NCBI GenBank assembly: GCA_038199755.1
Contig: JBBPYR010000274.1
Location: 1-24,375 of the forward strand
Length of the DNA: 24,375 bases
Origin: JBBPYR01 sp038199755
GTDB taxonomy: Bacteria; Chloroflexota; Ktedonobacteria; Ktedonobacterales; Ktedonobacteraceae
Direction: 5' to 3'
Under the pieces are notes generated by a model. That model searched no databases. It saw only the letters and a program-made list of their open reading frames with translations, and was not told where the DNA came from. Position 1 is the stretch's first letter, and each line of letters begins with the position of its first letter. Positions 1 through 8,300 of this stretch are shown here, one piece after another. A program made the position numbers and the translations under genes.

Positions 1-93
1 GGACTGAGTGCGATAGCACTAGCCGCGGTAGCGGCGTTGTCCATCGGAATAAGGAGCAGCCAGATTGATCGCGCCCTCCGCTCAATTCATTGA
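1..93 (+). CDS. C-terminal end of an unidentified, probably membrane, protein (partial)
   Basis: Frame 1 is open from the first base of the window to a TGA at 91-93. The translated end begins with a hydrophobic Ala/Leu-rich run (LSAIALAAVAALSIGI) that looks like a last membrane helix, followed by a short polar tail. The tail and stop codon lie inside the left arm of the small repeat element starting near base 60, so the last ten or so residues appear to be supplied by the repeat. Thirty codons are too few to name a family. The frame could also be open by chance, hence the low confidence. Confidence 0.35.
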   Translation, partial: GLSAIALAAVAALSIGIRSSQIDRALRSIH

Positions 94-211
94 GCGAGAT
101 TCGCGGAATCACAGGCGATCAATCGCCACGGGGCGCGATCAATCTGGCCCCTACGGATGGGTTTCTCTGATGACCAGGTTCATTAGTAAATGTGCATAAG
201 CTGGTCCCTAC
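60..211. repeat. MITE-like structured repeat, copy A
   Basis: About 150 bases match the element at 18594-18743 with roughly ten differences by eye. The layout is a left arm (CCAGATTGATCGCGCCC), a short hairpin (GCTCAAT-TC-ATTGAGC), a second hairpin (GGCGAT-CA-ATCGCC), a right arm complementary to the left one (138-160), and a unique tail ending GGTCCCTAC. The right end, read in reverse, resembles the outer left end of the other copy (GTAGGGRCCAG), which is terminal-inverted-repeat behaviour. The outermost left bases of this copy are altered, so its left boundary is uncertain. It carries no coding capacity and would need a transposase in trans if mobile. No clear target duplication was seen. 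Confidence 0.75.
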
Positions 212-278
212 AGCGGTTTGCAGCGTTCCCAGTTTGTTTCGCCAATGTCCATTTACAATTTTACGCGTATGGCAAGCG

Positions 279-287
279 TGCTATACT
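279..287 (+). promoter_or_regulatory. Extended -10 promoter for the amidase gene
   Basis: TGCTATACT is an extended -10 element (TGn followed by TATACT) about 38 bases before the amidase ATG. No good -35 hexamer is present at the usual distance, which is typical for extended -10 promoters. Confidence 0.5.
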
Positions 288-325
288 CTTAGGCAGAAAG
301 AAAGCTAAAAGAGGGAGTGTGCTAC

Positions 326-1654
326 ATGCAGCCAGCGCGTATTAAAAGGATCACGGCATCTTTGCCGGACACGGTTGGGGCTTTGCGCTCCGGCCAACTC
401 GACCTGCTACACTATGTGGAAGAGGTGTGTCATCTGATTGATGAGGATGAGCCATCTCTTCATGCACTGCTGCCAGAAGCAGATCGCAGGAACCGCCTCA
501 TGCAAGAGGCCACAGCTCTGCAACGACGCTACCCCACTGCTGAAACCCGTCCTCCTCTCTATGGTGTCCTGCTGGGCGTCAAAGATATCTTTGTGGTTGA
601 TGGTTTCCCCACACGTGCAGGCTCGCAACTACCACCAGAATTGTTCGCGGGGAATGAGGCGAGTTGTGTCACGAAACTGCGCGATGCAGGTACACTCATT
701 CTGGGTAAAACGGTCACAACGGAGTTTGCCTATTTTGAGCCGGGTCCAACTAGCAATCCCCATGATGTGCAGCATACCCCTGGCGGGTCGAGTAGTGGTT
801 CTGCCGCTGCCACTGCGGTAGGATATTGTCCACTCGCGCTCGGTACACAAACCATCGGCTCAATCATACGCCCCGCCGCTTTTTGCGGTGTTGTTGGTTT
901 CAAGCCGAGCTATGGGCGTGTAGCCAGTGATGGTCTAATAGCTTGCGCACCCTCGTTTGATACAGTTGGTTTCTTCACACAAGATAGTGCTGGCGTCGCT
1001 CCCGTTGCGGCCATTCTTTGTAATGATTGGCATGCTGATGGGCGTGAGCAAACGATGCAGCACATGCCTGTGCTCGCTGTCCCGCATGAAAGCTATCTAA
1101 AGCAGGCGTCAGCTGAGGGACGTGTCGCCTTTGAAGGGCATCTCACGCTGCTGGAGAGAGCCGGGTATGTGGTGAAACGCGTGGAGGCATTGCAAGATAT
1201 CGCTGCTATCACGCTACGGCATGAACAACTGCTTGCCGCCGAGATGTCGCACGTGCATGCAACGTGGTTTGCGTCCTATGAGCCGCTCTATAGTGCGCGA
1301 ACTGGCGAGCTTATCCGCCGTGGTCAGGGGATGAGCCGTGAGGTAATTGAGGTTGCTCGCGCTGGACGAGAGAAATTGCGTGGCGAGTTAGAAGGGCTGA
1401 TGGCGCACCATGAGATCGACCTCTGGATAAGCCCAGCCGCACTCGGTCCCGCCCCTGTGGGGCTTGCGGCAACGGGAAGCCCAGCTATGAATCTCCCCTG
1501 GACCCATGCTGGTCTACCCGCAATTGGTTTGCCAGCGGGCAAGAGTAGCACAGGTTTACCCCTGGGTGTACAGGTGGTAGGGCGATATATGGCTGACGAA
1601 TCGCTGGTGGCCTGGGCAGAGTTGCTGGCGAAGTTATTGCATACTGCAAGCTAG
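326..1654 (+). CDS. Amidase signature family hydrolase
   Basis: Amidase-signature enzyme of 442 residues, hydrolysing or transferring an amide; the substrate cannot be told from sequence. The Ser-cisSer-Lys triad is visible: Lys86 in GVKDIF, the cis-Ser at position 155 in PGGSSSGSAAA, and the nucleophile Ser179 in TQTIGSIIRPAAFCG, 24 residues later as in other family members. The following GVVGFKPSYGRV is also typical. ATG 326 is chosen over GTG 317 because the GAGGGAG ribosome-binding sequence (311-317) lies eight bases before it and would overlap the GTG. One oddity is that the residue two before the nucleophile is Ile (ATC) where the family normally has Gly. The gene stands alone, convergent with the stress-protein gene. 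GatA is unlikely because no gatB or gatC is near. Confidence 0.88.
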   Translation: MQPARIKRITASLPDTVGALRSGQLDLLHYVEEVCHLIDEDEPSLHALLPEADRRNRLMQEATALQRRYPTAETRPPLYGVLLGVKDIFVVDGFPTRAGSQLPPELFAGNEASCVTKLRDAGTLILGKTVTTEFAYFEPGPTSNPHDVQHTPGGSSSGSAAATAVGYCPLALGTQTIGSIIRPAAFCGVVGFKPSYGRVASDGLIACAPSFDTVGFFTQDSAGVAPVAAILCNDWHADGREQTMQHMPVLAVPHESYLKQASAEGRVAFEGHLTLLERAGYVVKRVEALQDIAAITLRHEQLLAAEMSHVHATWFASYEPLYSARTGELIRRGQGMSREVIEVARAGREKLRGELEGLMAHHEIDLWISPAALGPAPVGLAATGSPAMNLPWTHAGLPAIGLPAGKSSTGLPLGVQVVGRYMADESLVAWAELLAKLLHTAS

Positions 1655-1692
1655 CACTGGTTGTTTTCTCATCATGATCTCAACCACTCTAT

Positions 1693-2208
1693 TTATCTCT
1701 TCAGTGGAAATTGCTCGCGTGCCAACGGTCGGACAAGCAGCACGGGGCAGGGAGCATGATCGAGCACAAAACGTGCGACGTGCCCGACCGATCTGGGGCC
1801 GATCTCCGCTTTCCCACCATAGTGACTGCGTGGGCAAATCACAATCAGGTCTGCCTTCCACTCCGCTGCATAGTTGACAATTTCGCGTTCGGGCCGCCCT
1901 TCACGTCGTAATAGTGCGGCTGTGGGTAGATAGCGCAGACCTTCATTCAGGATATCCTGTGCGGTGACATCATCGACCTGCTTCATCTGATCGCGTCGTG
2001 GCGAGGAGAGCGGACCGGATGGTCGCATAAAACGCTCTCTTGTACGCTCTACCTCGCCATGTGGCCCCTGATCGATCACGTAGAGCAGGCCAATGGTGAG
2101 TGTTTCTGTCGCGGTAAAGGGTGTTAGAACTTTGCTGATTTGTTCTATATTTGTGCCGTCTAAACAACATAAAAAACGCATAGCACTCATAGCACTCATG
2201 GCAGTCAT
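1693..2208 (-). CDS. Universal stress protein (UspA) family
   Basis: Single-domain UspA-like cytoplasmic protein of 171 residues. The C-terminal half carries the family core: GRPEREIVNYAAEWKADLIVI, then a Gly-rich nucleotide-binding loop around GGKAEIGPRSVGHVARFVL, then APCPVLLVRP. The start is supported by AAAGGAGG seven to eight bases upstream of ATG 2208. The first codons are a 9-bp tandem repeat giving MTAMSAMSAM, so ATG recurs at codons 4, 7 and 10. The conserved fold begins at MRFLCCLDGT (codon 10), so a shorter start is possible. It lies 30 bases downstream of the transporter gene on the same strand, probably in one transcript. USPs often bind ATP and accompany membrane transporters, but the exact role here is unknown. 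Confidence 0.85.
   Translation of the reverse strand: MTAMSAMSAMRFLCCLDGTNIEQISKVLTPFTATETLTIGLLYVIDQGPHGEVERTRERFMRPSGPLSSPRRDQMKQVDDVTAQDILNEGLRYLPTAALLRREGRPEREIVNYAAEWKADLIVICPRSHYGGKAEIGPRSVGHVARFVLDHAPCPVLLVRPLAREQFPLKR
2182..2208 (-). repeat. Three-copy 9-bp tandem repeat at the start of the USP gene
   Basis: On the minus strand the gene begins ATGACTGCC ATGAGTGCT ATGAGTGCT ATG, three near-identical 9-mers each bringing an in-frame ATG. Gain or loss of a unit would not shift the reading frame. Confidence 0.8.
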
Positions 2209-2238
2209 AGATTGCTCCTCCTTTGGGTGTAAGTATCG

Positions 2239-3552
2239 TTAGATGATGAGCAAAAGCCAAATAGTGACAGCTCCTACGAGCAGCATCAGTGGTGTGACGA
2301 TGATTCCGACTTTAAAGTAATCTAGCCCTGACACATCGACATTGCGCTGGCGAAGAATGAGCAGCCAAAGCACCGTTGCTAATGAGCCGACGGTTGTGAG
2401 ATTTGGTCCCAGATCACAGCCAAAGATGGAGGCGGCAATAAAGCCCTGTTGCACTGCGAGAGGAGCGTGTTGTGTGCTGTGTAGAGCCGACGTGAGCACA
2501 ACCGCCATCGGCACATTATTGATTAAGTTTGTGCCGAATGCAGAGCCTAGTGTGCCAATCATGACCGCACCAAAGCTGCTCCCTCCCGAAAGATGGAGCA
2601 GCAGTTGACCAAATTGCGTGGTTAAACCCGTATTCTCGACGGCTTGTACCACGATAAACATTCCTGCAATAAAGCCGAAGATAGACCATGAAACCTGTTT
2701 GCCTGTATGCTGTATCGTCGTCTGCTTCCAATATAATGCTCCCAGCAGGAGCAAAAGAGCACCAGCCACTGCCACTAGCGAGAGTGGCAGTTGTGCCGCA
2801 GAAGCAATGACATATGCTATGGCAAGCAGCAGTAACACTGTGCAGGTATAGCGAAAGTAGGCTTTATGCTTGATGGCTTCTTCTATTGATGGTAATCGTT
2901 TGATATCGAAGTATCCCTGGAGTTGGCGACGATAGAGCAAGAAGAAAACAGCGATATTGACCGCAATGACGACCACACAGGGAATGAATAACAGGCGTAA
3001 AAAGGTAAGCAGGTCGAGTGGATAGTGTGAGGTGATAATAATATTGATGGGATTGCTGACAGGCAATAGAAACGATGCAGTATCAGCAATAAAGGTGCAG
3101 GCGAAAAGATAAGGCAAAACGGGTAAACGTAAGCGTGTGACCAATGTATACACGATTGGAGTGAGAATCAAGGCTGTGGCGTCATTTGAAAGCACCATGG
3201 AAATAATGCTGCCGAGGAGGAAGGTATTGAGAAAGAGCCGACGGGAACTGTTCCCGGCCAGACGTGCCGCTTGTATTGCCAGCCAATCAAAGAGTCCCGC
3301 GGCCTCCGCGAGGGCGGAAAGGCTCATCATGCCGAGAAAGAAGAGGAATGTGTTCCAGTCCTTTAAAAGCGTGCTTGCAGCTTCTAGCGGATTGATGAGG
3401 CCGAGGATGAGGAGGAGTATGGCACCTGAAAGGGCGATTGATGCTTCGTTCAGTTTGAATGGGCGGATCATAATGCCTATCAGTGTTAGTAGTGCGATAA
3501 GACTAATGATAATTGTCCGGGCCAGGACAGAAATATGCAAAAACAGGAACAT
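2239..3552 (-). CDS. ArsB/ion-transporter superfamily membrane protein
   Basis: Polytopic inner-membrane protein of 437 residues with about ten to twelve hydrophobic helices. Hallmarks of the ArsB branch of the ion transporter superfamily are present in both halves: SMVLSNDATALILTPIVY (residues 118-135), a discontinuous-helix region with SNPINIIITS (166-175), NLINNVPMAVVL (342-353) and FGCDLGPNLTTVGSLATVLW (377-396). The last motif is characteristic of arsenite/antimonite exporters. Other members move organic or inorganic anions, so the substrate is unproven, and no arsR, arsC or arsA is adjacent. The only partner is the USP gene 30 bases downstream. The ATG at 3552 has only a weak AAGGG upstream. 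Length and topology are normal for the family. Confidence 0.82.
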   Translation of the reverse strand: MFLFLHISVLARTIIISLIALLTLIGIMIRPFKLNEASIALSGAILLLILGLINPLEAASTLLKDWNTFLFFLGMMSLSALAEAAGLFDWLAIQAARLAGNSSRRLFLNTFLLGSIISMVLSNDATALILTPIVYTLVTRLRLPVLPYLFACTFIADTASFLLPVSNPINIIITSHYPLDLLTFLRLLFIPCVVVIAVNIAVFFLLYRRQLQGYFDIKRLPSIEEAIKHKAYFRYTCTVLLLLAIAYVIASAAQLPLSLVAVAGALLLLLGALYWKQTTIQHTGKQVSWSIFGFIAGMFIVVQAVENTGLTTQFGQLLLHLSGGSSFGAVMIGTLGSAFGTNLINNVPMAVVLTSALHSTQHAPLAVQQGFIAASIFGCDLGPNLTTVGSLATVLWLLILRQRNVDVSGLDYFKVGIIVTPLMLLVGAVTIWLLLII

Positions 3553-3659
3553 AAAGAATTACCCTTGTGTAGTTATTTACGCGAATGAATGAGGTATGCA
3601 ATATCTACACGCGTCTGAGGCAGAGAAAGAGTCAAGTATTGCCCCTCGACACAGAAGAA

Positions 3660-5021
3660 TTACTGATAAGGATGTGTTTGCGGCGTTCGTCCATATTCAT
3701 CATATTTCTGTGGCCTTGGTGGTTGAGCTCGCTGCGTTGGCTCGAGTCCAGTTGACAACTGCGTTGGTGGTACTGGTTGTTGTGGAGGAGAGGTATTTGC
3801 ATTTGCCGCGCCATATCGCTTTAGCAACCCCGACTGTCCCTGCGGACTCGGAGACGGAGACTGTGATTGTCTTTGAGGTAATGCTTTGATTTGGTTCTTG
3901 ATGCCGAGGGAATGGACTCCTGGTTGTTGGTAGGGGGATATGTTCTGCTCTACTGGTTGCTGACTGGTGAGATTGTTATTGGCGGTTGGAGTTGGTGTGG
4001 CTGGCTGTTGGTTAGCAAGCCATGGTAGCCCCGGTTGGCTATTATAGGTGCCTTTTATGCCAAAGAAAGGAGTAGCTGGTCTCTGATAGGGAGACCATTG
4101 CTGCTCTACTGTTGGTTGAGTTGGTGCTTGTGCCTGCAAGGTGTTTTTGATGCCAAAGAAAGGTGTCACTGGTTTTTGATAAGGAGGCAATTGTTGCTCT
4201 GCCGAAGGTTGACCAAAAGGACTGATATTTGTGCTAAACGCAGGAGCGGCAGATTGCTGATAGGCAGACATTGGAAGCCCTAGCCCTGGTTGTGGCTGAC
4301 CATAGGTTGTGCTAAAGGCAGGAGAAGCAGGTTGCTGATTGGCAGGCCATGGCTGTGCAGGTTCTGATTGTCTCTGCAAGAGTGATTGATTCTGGTACTG
4401 AGGCGTGCCTTGAAAGGGCGCATTGAAGTTGGAGGATTGCGCTATGGGGCGTTGATCGAAGGCAATCGACGAAGTTGCGGGAGTACCAGCAACAGCAGGT
4501 TGTAGCTTTCTGCTCGGCATGAAGAACGCGCCACCGGCCATTAGAAGACCGAGAAAGGCCACTCCGCCAGCGATAGGCCAATTGTTTTGCGTATAGCCAT
4601 TGTGATTTTGTTTATATGCATTCGTTGCATAAGTTGTTTTAGGCTGACCAGAGGTACCATCGAACATCATGATTTGTACGACATTCGTGGCTGTACCAAC
4701 GAGATGGGTGCCAATCACCGAGGTTTTATCAATGTTTGCGGTACTTTTCGGGTCGATGACCAGCGAAACCGTGTCTCCGTCCTGAAAGGTATTGATACCA
4801 TTGATAGGCGGAGAGAACGTTCCTTCTTGTATAATGTACAGATCACGGCTACCATTGAGTTGTAAATAGCCGGTGCCATCTGCGGAGAGATAGTGTGCGA
4901 TGGTTCCCTTGGCGAGCGGCTTATAGGTTGAACTACGTGAACTGACTCCAGTGGCGATGCCGACGAGCAGTAGTAAAATACCTACGATAATGAAGACAAA
5001 AAACCAACGAGAACGACCCAT
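3660..5021 (-). CDS. Two-helix membrane protein with Pro/Gln-rich repetitive tail
   Basis: I do not recognise a family. The 453-residue product has an N-terminal membrane helix (about 6-26), a roughly 120-residue polar domain probably outside the membrane (27-148), a second helix (149-168), and a long low-complexity tail rich in Pro, Gln, Ser and Ala (about 175-453). The tail contains a repeated motif: PYQKPVTPFFGIK (280-292), PYQRPATPFFGIK (311-323) and the weaker PYQQPGVHSLGIK (363-375), together with shorter NQQPA.P and PAFST units. The tail is probably disordered and may bind partners or the cell envelope. AAGGAGATGCAGGC precedes the ATG, a good ribosome-binding site. It appears monocistronic: the transporter gene starts 107 bases downstream on the same strand, with no clear promoter seen in the gap. 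Confidence 0.8.
   Translation of the reverse strand: MGRSRWFFVFIIVGILLLLVGIATGVSSRSSTYKPLAKGTIAHYLSADGTGYLQLNGSRDLYIIQEGTFSPPINGINTFQDGDTVSLVIDPKSTANIDKTSVIGTHLVGTATNVVQIMMFDGTSGQPKTTYATNAYKQNHNGYTQNNWPIAGGVAFLGLLMAGGAFFMPSRKLQPAVAGTPATSSIAFDQRPIAQSSNFNAPFQGTPQYQNQSLLQRQSEPAQPWPANQQPASPAFSTTYGQPQPGLGLPMSAYQQSAAPAFSTNISPFGQPSAEQQLPPYQKPVTPFFGIKNTLQAQAPTQPTVEQQWSPYQRPATPFFGIKGTYNSQPGLPWLANQQPATPTPTANNNLTSQQPVEQNISPYQQPGVHSLGIKNQIKALPQRQSQSPSPSPQGQSGLLKRYGAANANTSPPQQPVPPTQLSTGLEPTQRAQPPRPQKYDEYGRTPQTHPYQ
4062..4184 (-). repeat. In-frame coding repeats (PYQxPxTPFFGIK units)
   Basis: Two near-identical 13-residue units encoded at roughly 93-bp spacing in the tail of the membrane protein; a third, diverged unit lies nearer the C-terminus. 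The minus-strand codons for TPFFGIK are almost unchanged between the two, indicating recent duplication or strong constraint. Confidence 0.7.
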
Positions 5022-5373
5022 GCCTGCATCTCCTTAATGATTACTACTTATGTAATGAGCAGTATTGTATGACCTCAGAAGAAAAGTAGTTATTACCTTT
5101 ATAACGAAGGAGTAATGAGTTACTATGCTTCATGGTTATTTTACACTACTCAATATTACCACTAGCAGGCAAGCGTCTTGCCACAATAGATAGGTGTCAC
5201 AGTACTATACGGTGTTTCATCGTTGTGTTTGATGGCAGGAGGCCCCACCCTGGACGCGCTGAAGCTGGTCCCTACACCCTACCCCCCACACCGTACAGCT
5301 ACTCGACGATCTGGGCTGCATATGATATCATCGTCACATTCGCCAGATCACACAAGAGGAGTTGGTAGCAGCA
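5022..5373. other. Intergenic region between the Pro/Gln-rich gene and smc
   Basis: This 350-base divergent gap has no supportable gene. It contains a fragment of the small repeat element (AAGCTGGTCCCTACA at 5262-5276, identical to the right end of copy A) and a perfect 10-bp palindrome, ATGATATCAT (5322-5331). A possible weak promoter for smc is TTGCCA (5178) with TACTAT (5203), but the 19-base spacer makes it doubtful. Confidence 0.5.
5262..5276. repeat. Terminal fragment of the MITE-like element
   Basis: Fifteen bases are identical to 198-212, the right end of copy A including the GGTCCCTAC terminus. The rest of the element is not recognisable here, so this looks like a solo-end remnant. 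Confidence 0.5.
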
Positions 5374-8300
5374 GTGTATCTAAAACGTTTAGAGATGTTA
5401 GGCTTTAAGAGCTTTGCCGCACGGACACAACTGGAGTTTAGTCCTGGCATTACCGCCGTGGTGGGACCAAATGGCGCGGGCAAATCGAATGTCGCGGATG
5501 CGATGCGCTGGGTATTGGGTGAACAGAGTATGCGTCAACTGCGAGGCAAAAAAAGTGATGATATCATATTTGCAGGTGGGCATGGCCGTTCGCAGCTTGG
5601 CATGGCAGAGGTGACACTCGCCCTCGATAATAGTACTGGTTGGGTACCATCAGAATATAGCGAAATTTCCGTTACGCGGCGTAGCTATCGCTCCGGCGAG
5701 AATGAGTATCTCATCAATAAACAAAAAGTGCGCTTGAAGGATGTGCTGTTGCTGCTTGCACAGGCACGTATTGGGCATGACTCATACACGGTGATTGGGC
5801 AAGGCTTGATCGACGCCGCTTTAAGTTTGCGTGCGGAAGAGCGGCGCGGCCTTTTTGAAGATGCGGCTGGCATCCGCCCATTTCAAGTGCAACGGGCCGA
5901 TGCCGAAAACCGTTTGAAGCAGACCGAACAGAATTTAGAGCGACTGTGCGATATCATCAACGAAATCGAGCCACGTCTGGCACCGCTTGCAGAACAGGCG
6001 CGTCGTGCAGCCGAGCATCAGCAACTCAGTGGCGAATTACAGGCTGTTTTGATGACATGGTACGCGTTACAATGGCGCCGTTTGCGCAGTAGCCGTGAGC
6101 GGGCAGAACAGGGTGAGCAAGATCAAGCGCAAAAAATGCGGCTGGTTGAAGCTGCATTACAAGTGCTCGACGAGCAGGCGCAGCGTTTGCGTATCGAGAG
6201 GCAACAGACGCAAGCCCGAATCGCGGAGGCGCGCAAGGAATATAGTGAAGCAAACGACACTGCCCAGAAGATTGAGCGTGATCTAGCAGTTCATGAAGAG
6301 CGTGTGGGGGGGCTGGAACGACAGCGTGGAGATATGCAGCAAGAAGAACGGCGTCTGCGCGAACGGTTGATTGCGCTGCAAAAGCAAACGATAGACCTGG
6401 AAGAACAGTGCGAACTTGCCAATGAAATGGTAGATACCGAGTCGGCATCCCTCGCAGCACGCGAGACGCAGGCGGCGAAGGCACAAAAAGAATATGAGAT
6501 GGATGAGCGCAGATTTCGGACTGCCCAGGCTGATCTCATTCAGGTGCAGGCGCGACTCGGTTCCAGCCAGACGGAATTGGGCAGAGTGCAAAAGCAACTA
6601 GGCGAGCGAAATCGCACCCTGGCCGCACGGCGCGAGACGATTGTGCATGCCCAACAATCATTGCGTTCAACAGAGACACGCTTGATCGAAGAGCGTTCCC
6701 GCCTGACTACCCTGCGTAACGAAGAGCAACAGTTACTCCAGCAGAAGCAAGAGATTGCCCGTAGCATTGCCGACGCACAACAAGAGATGGAGCGTCTCAA
6801 GTCAACGCTGGCTGAGTCTGAGCGGCAGCGTCGCAGCATCTCGGACCGCTTGAACATGCTCAAGAACTGGCGACAAAGCCTGAGCGGATATAGCGATGGC
6901 GTGCGCACCCTGCTACGTACACCGGCTGGAAAGCTGACTGGCGTGCTCGGTCCCGTCCCACAGTTAGGCGTGGCATCAGCAGGCATGGAACAGGCACTAG
7001 AGGCAGCACTTGGTCCCTACATGCAAGCAGTTGTGGTACGAACGCTCAACGACGCCCACCGCTGCCTTGATTATCTGCAAAACGCACGTGCTGGCAAAGC
7101 CATGGTGGTGTGGGTGGAGCGAGAAGAGGGAGAGGGAGAGCCTGATCGCGAGATGTATGCCATTCAGACGGAGAGCGAGGAGCAAGGATTGCAACGCTTT
7201 CTCAGTACAGAACCCTCATTGAAAGAGCGCGTGCAGGGCTTTGCTTGGCAGCATATGCACTGTACACCTGCCTATTTTGCCTTTTTTTATAGAATATTGC
7301 ATGGCATTGTGATTGTGCGCGATGTGCATACCGCCCTTGAATTGCTGGCGTGGATATTGCCGCTCAGTCTATCTTCCGCCACAGACTTGCCCTTTGAAGC
7401 GGTCGTAACACTCAAAGGGGAACTTTTTCATGTGCAGGGTTGGCTCGTAGGAGGTGGGAGTGGAAGTAGCGGGGGTGTAGGCAAGGACGGTAATCAGCAA
7501 GGTTTATTGGCCTATGAACGTGAACTGCACGAATTACCGCAGCAGTTAGAGCAGCATATGAGCTTGATTGAACGGGTCAATGCGCTGTTTAGCGAAGCGC
7601 AACGTACCCAAGAAGCGCGTCGCGCCGAGCAGAACGTCCTGGATAAAGAACTGCATAAGCTGGGTGTACGACTCAATGAGCTAAATAGAGTGCTCGCCAC
7701 ATCGCAACGTGAACAGGAGCGGTTACTGACCGAGATTCAACTGGCGGCATCAGTAGAGCAGCAGTTAGCGGCAGAGGTGGCAGGGCTAGAACAAGAAGTG
7801 GTGGCGGCCCAGGAGCGTGTGCGTTCACACGAGAAGTCACAGCGCGAAATCACGGGTCTGGTGGAAGAACTACAATACGAAATGGAAGAGCGGGCTACCA
7901 TGCATCGTCGCCAACAAGACGAGCTTGGGCGCGCACGTACCGCGCTGGCCGTGAAGAGGCAAGAGGCGAAGGCACTCCATCAGCAACTGACCTTTCAGCA
8001 GACGCAGGCACAGGATGTGAAGGCACAGGTCGAGCAACAAGTGACACGCCTGAAAGAGATGGAACAGCGGCGGCAACAGCTACAGGAAACCATCACCCAA
8101 CATCGCACTATGCTAGAACAGGCACAGGAGCGGGCGCGTACCTTCGCCAGTGCATTGCGTAGCGTGGAGGGTCAGTTAGGCGAGATTGACCAGCGAAGCA
8201 CAGGCTTAGAACGGCAACGCATGCAGACGCAGCAGCAGAAGGCCGAATGTGAGGGTACCTATCGCCGCGCTTTACTCGAAAGTCAGAAAACACGCGACGC

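Noticed and set aside
1655..1692. Possible bidirectional terminator between the convergent amidase and USP genes
   Set aside because: TGGTTG and CAACCA can pair, but with only six base pairs and a 17-base loop and no convincing T-run.
3137..3592. 151-codon frame antisense to the transporter
   Set aside because: Antisense shadow with Arg/Ser-rich composition and no motif.
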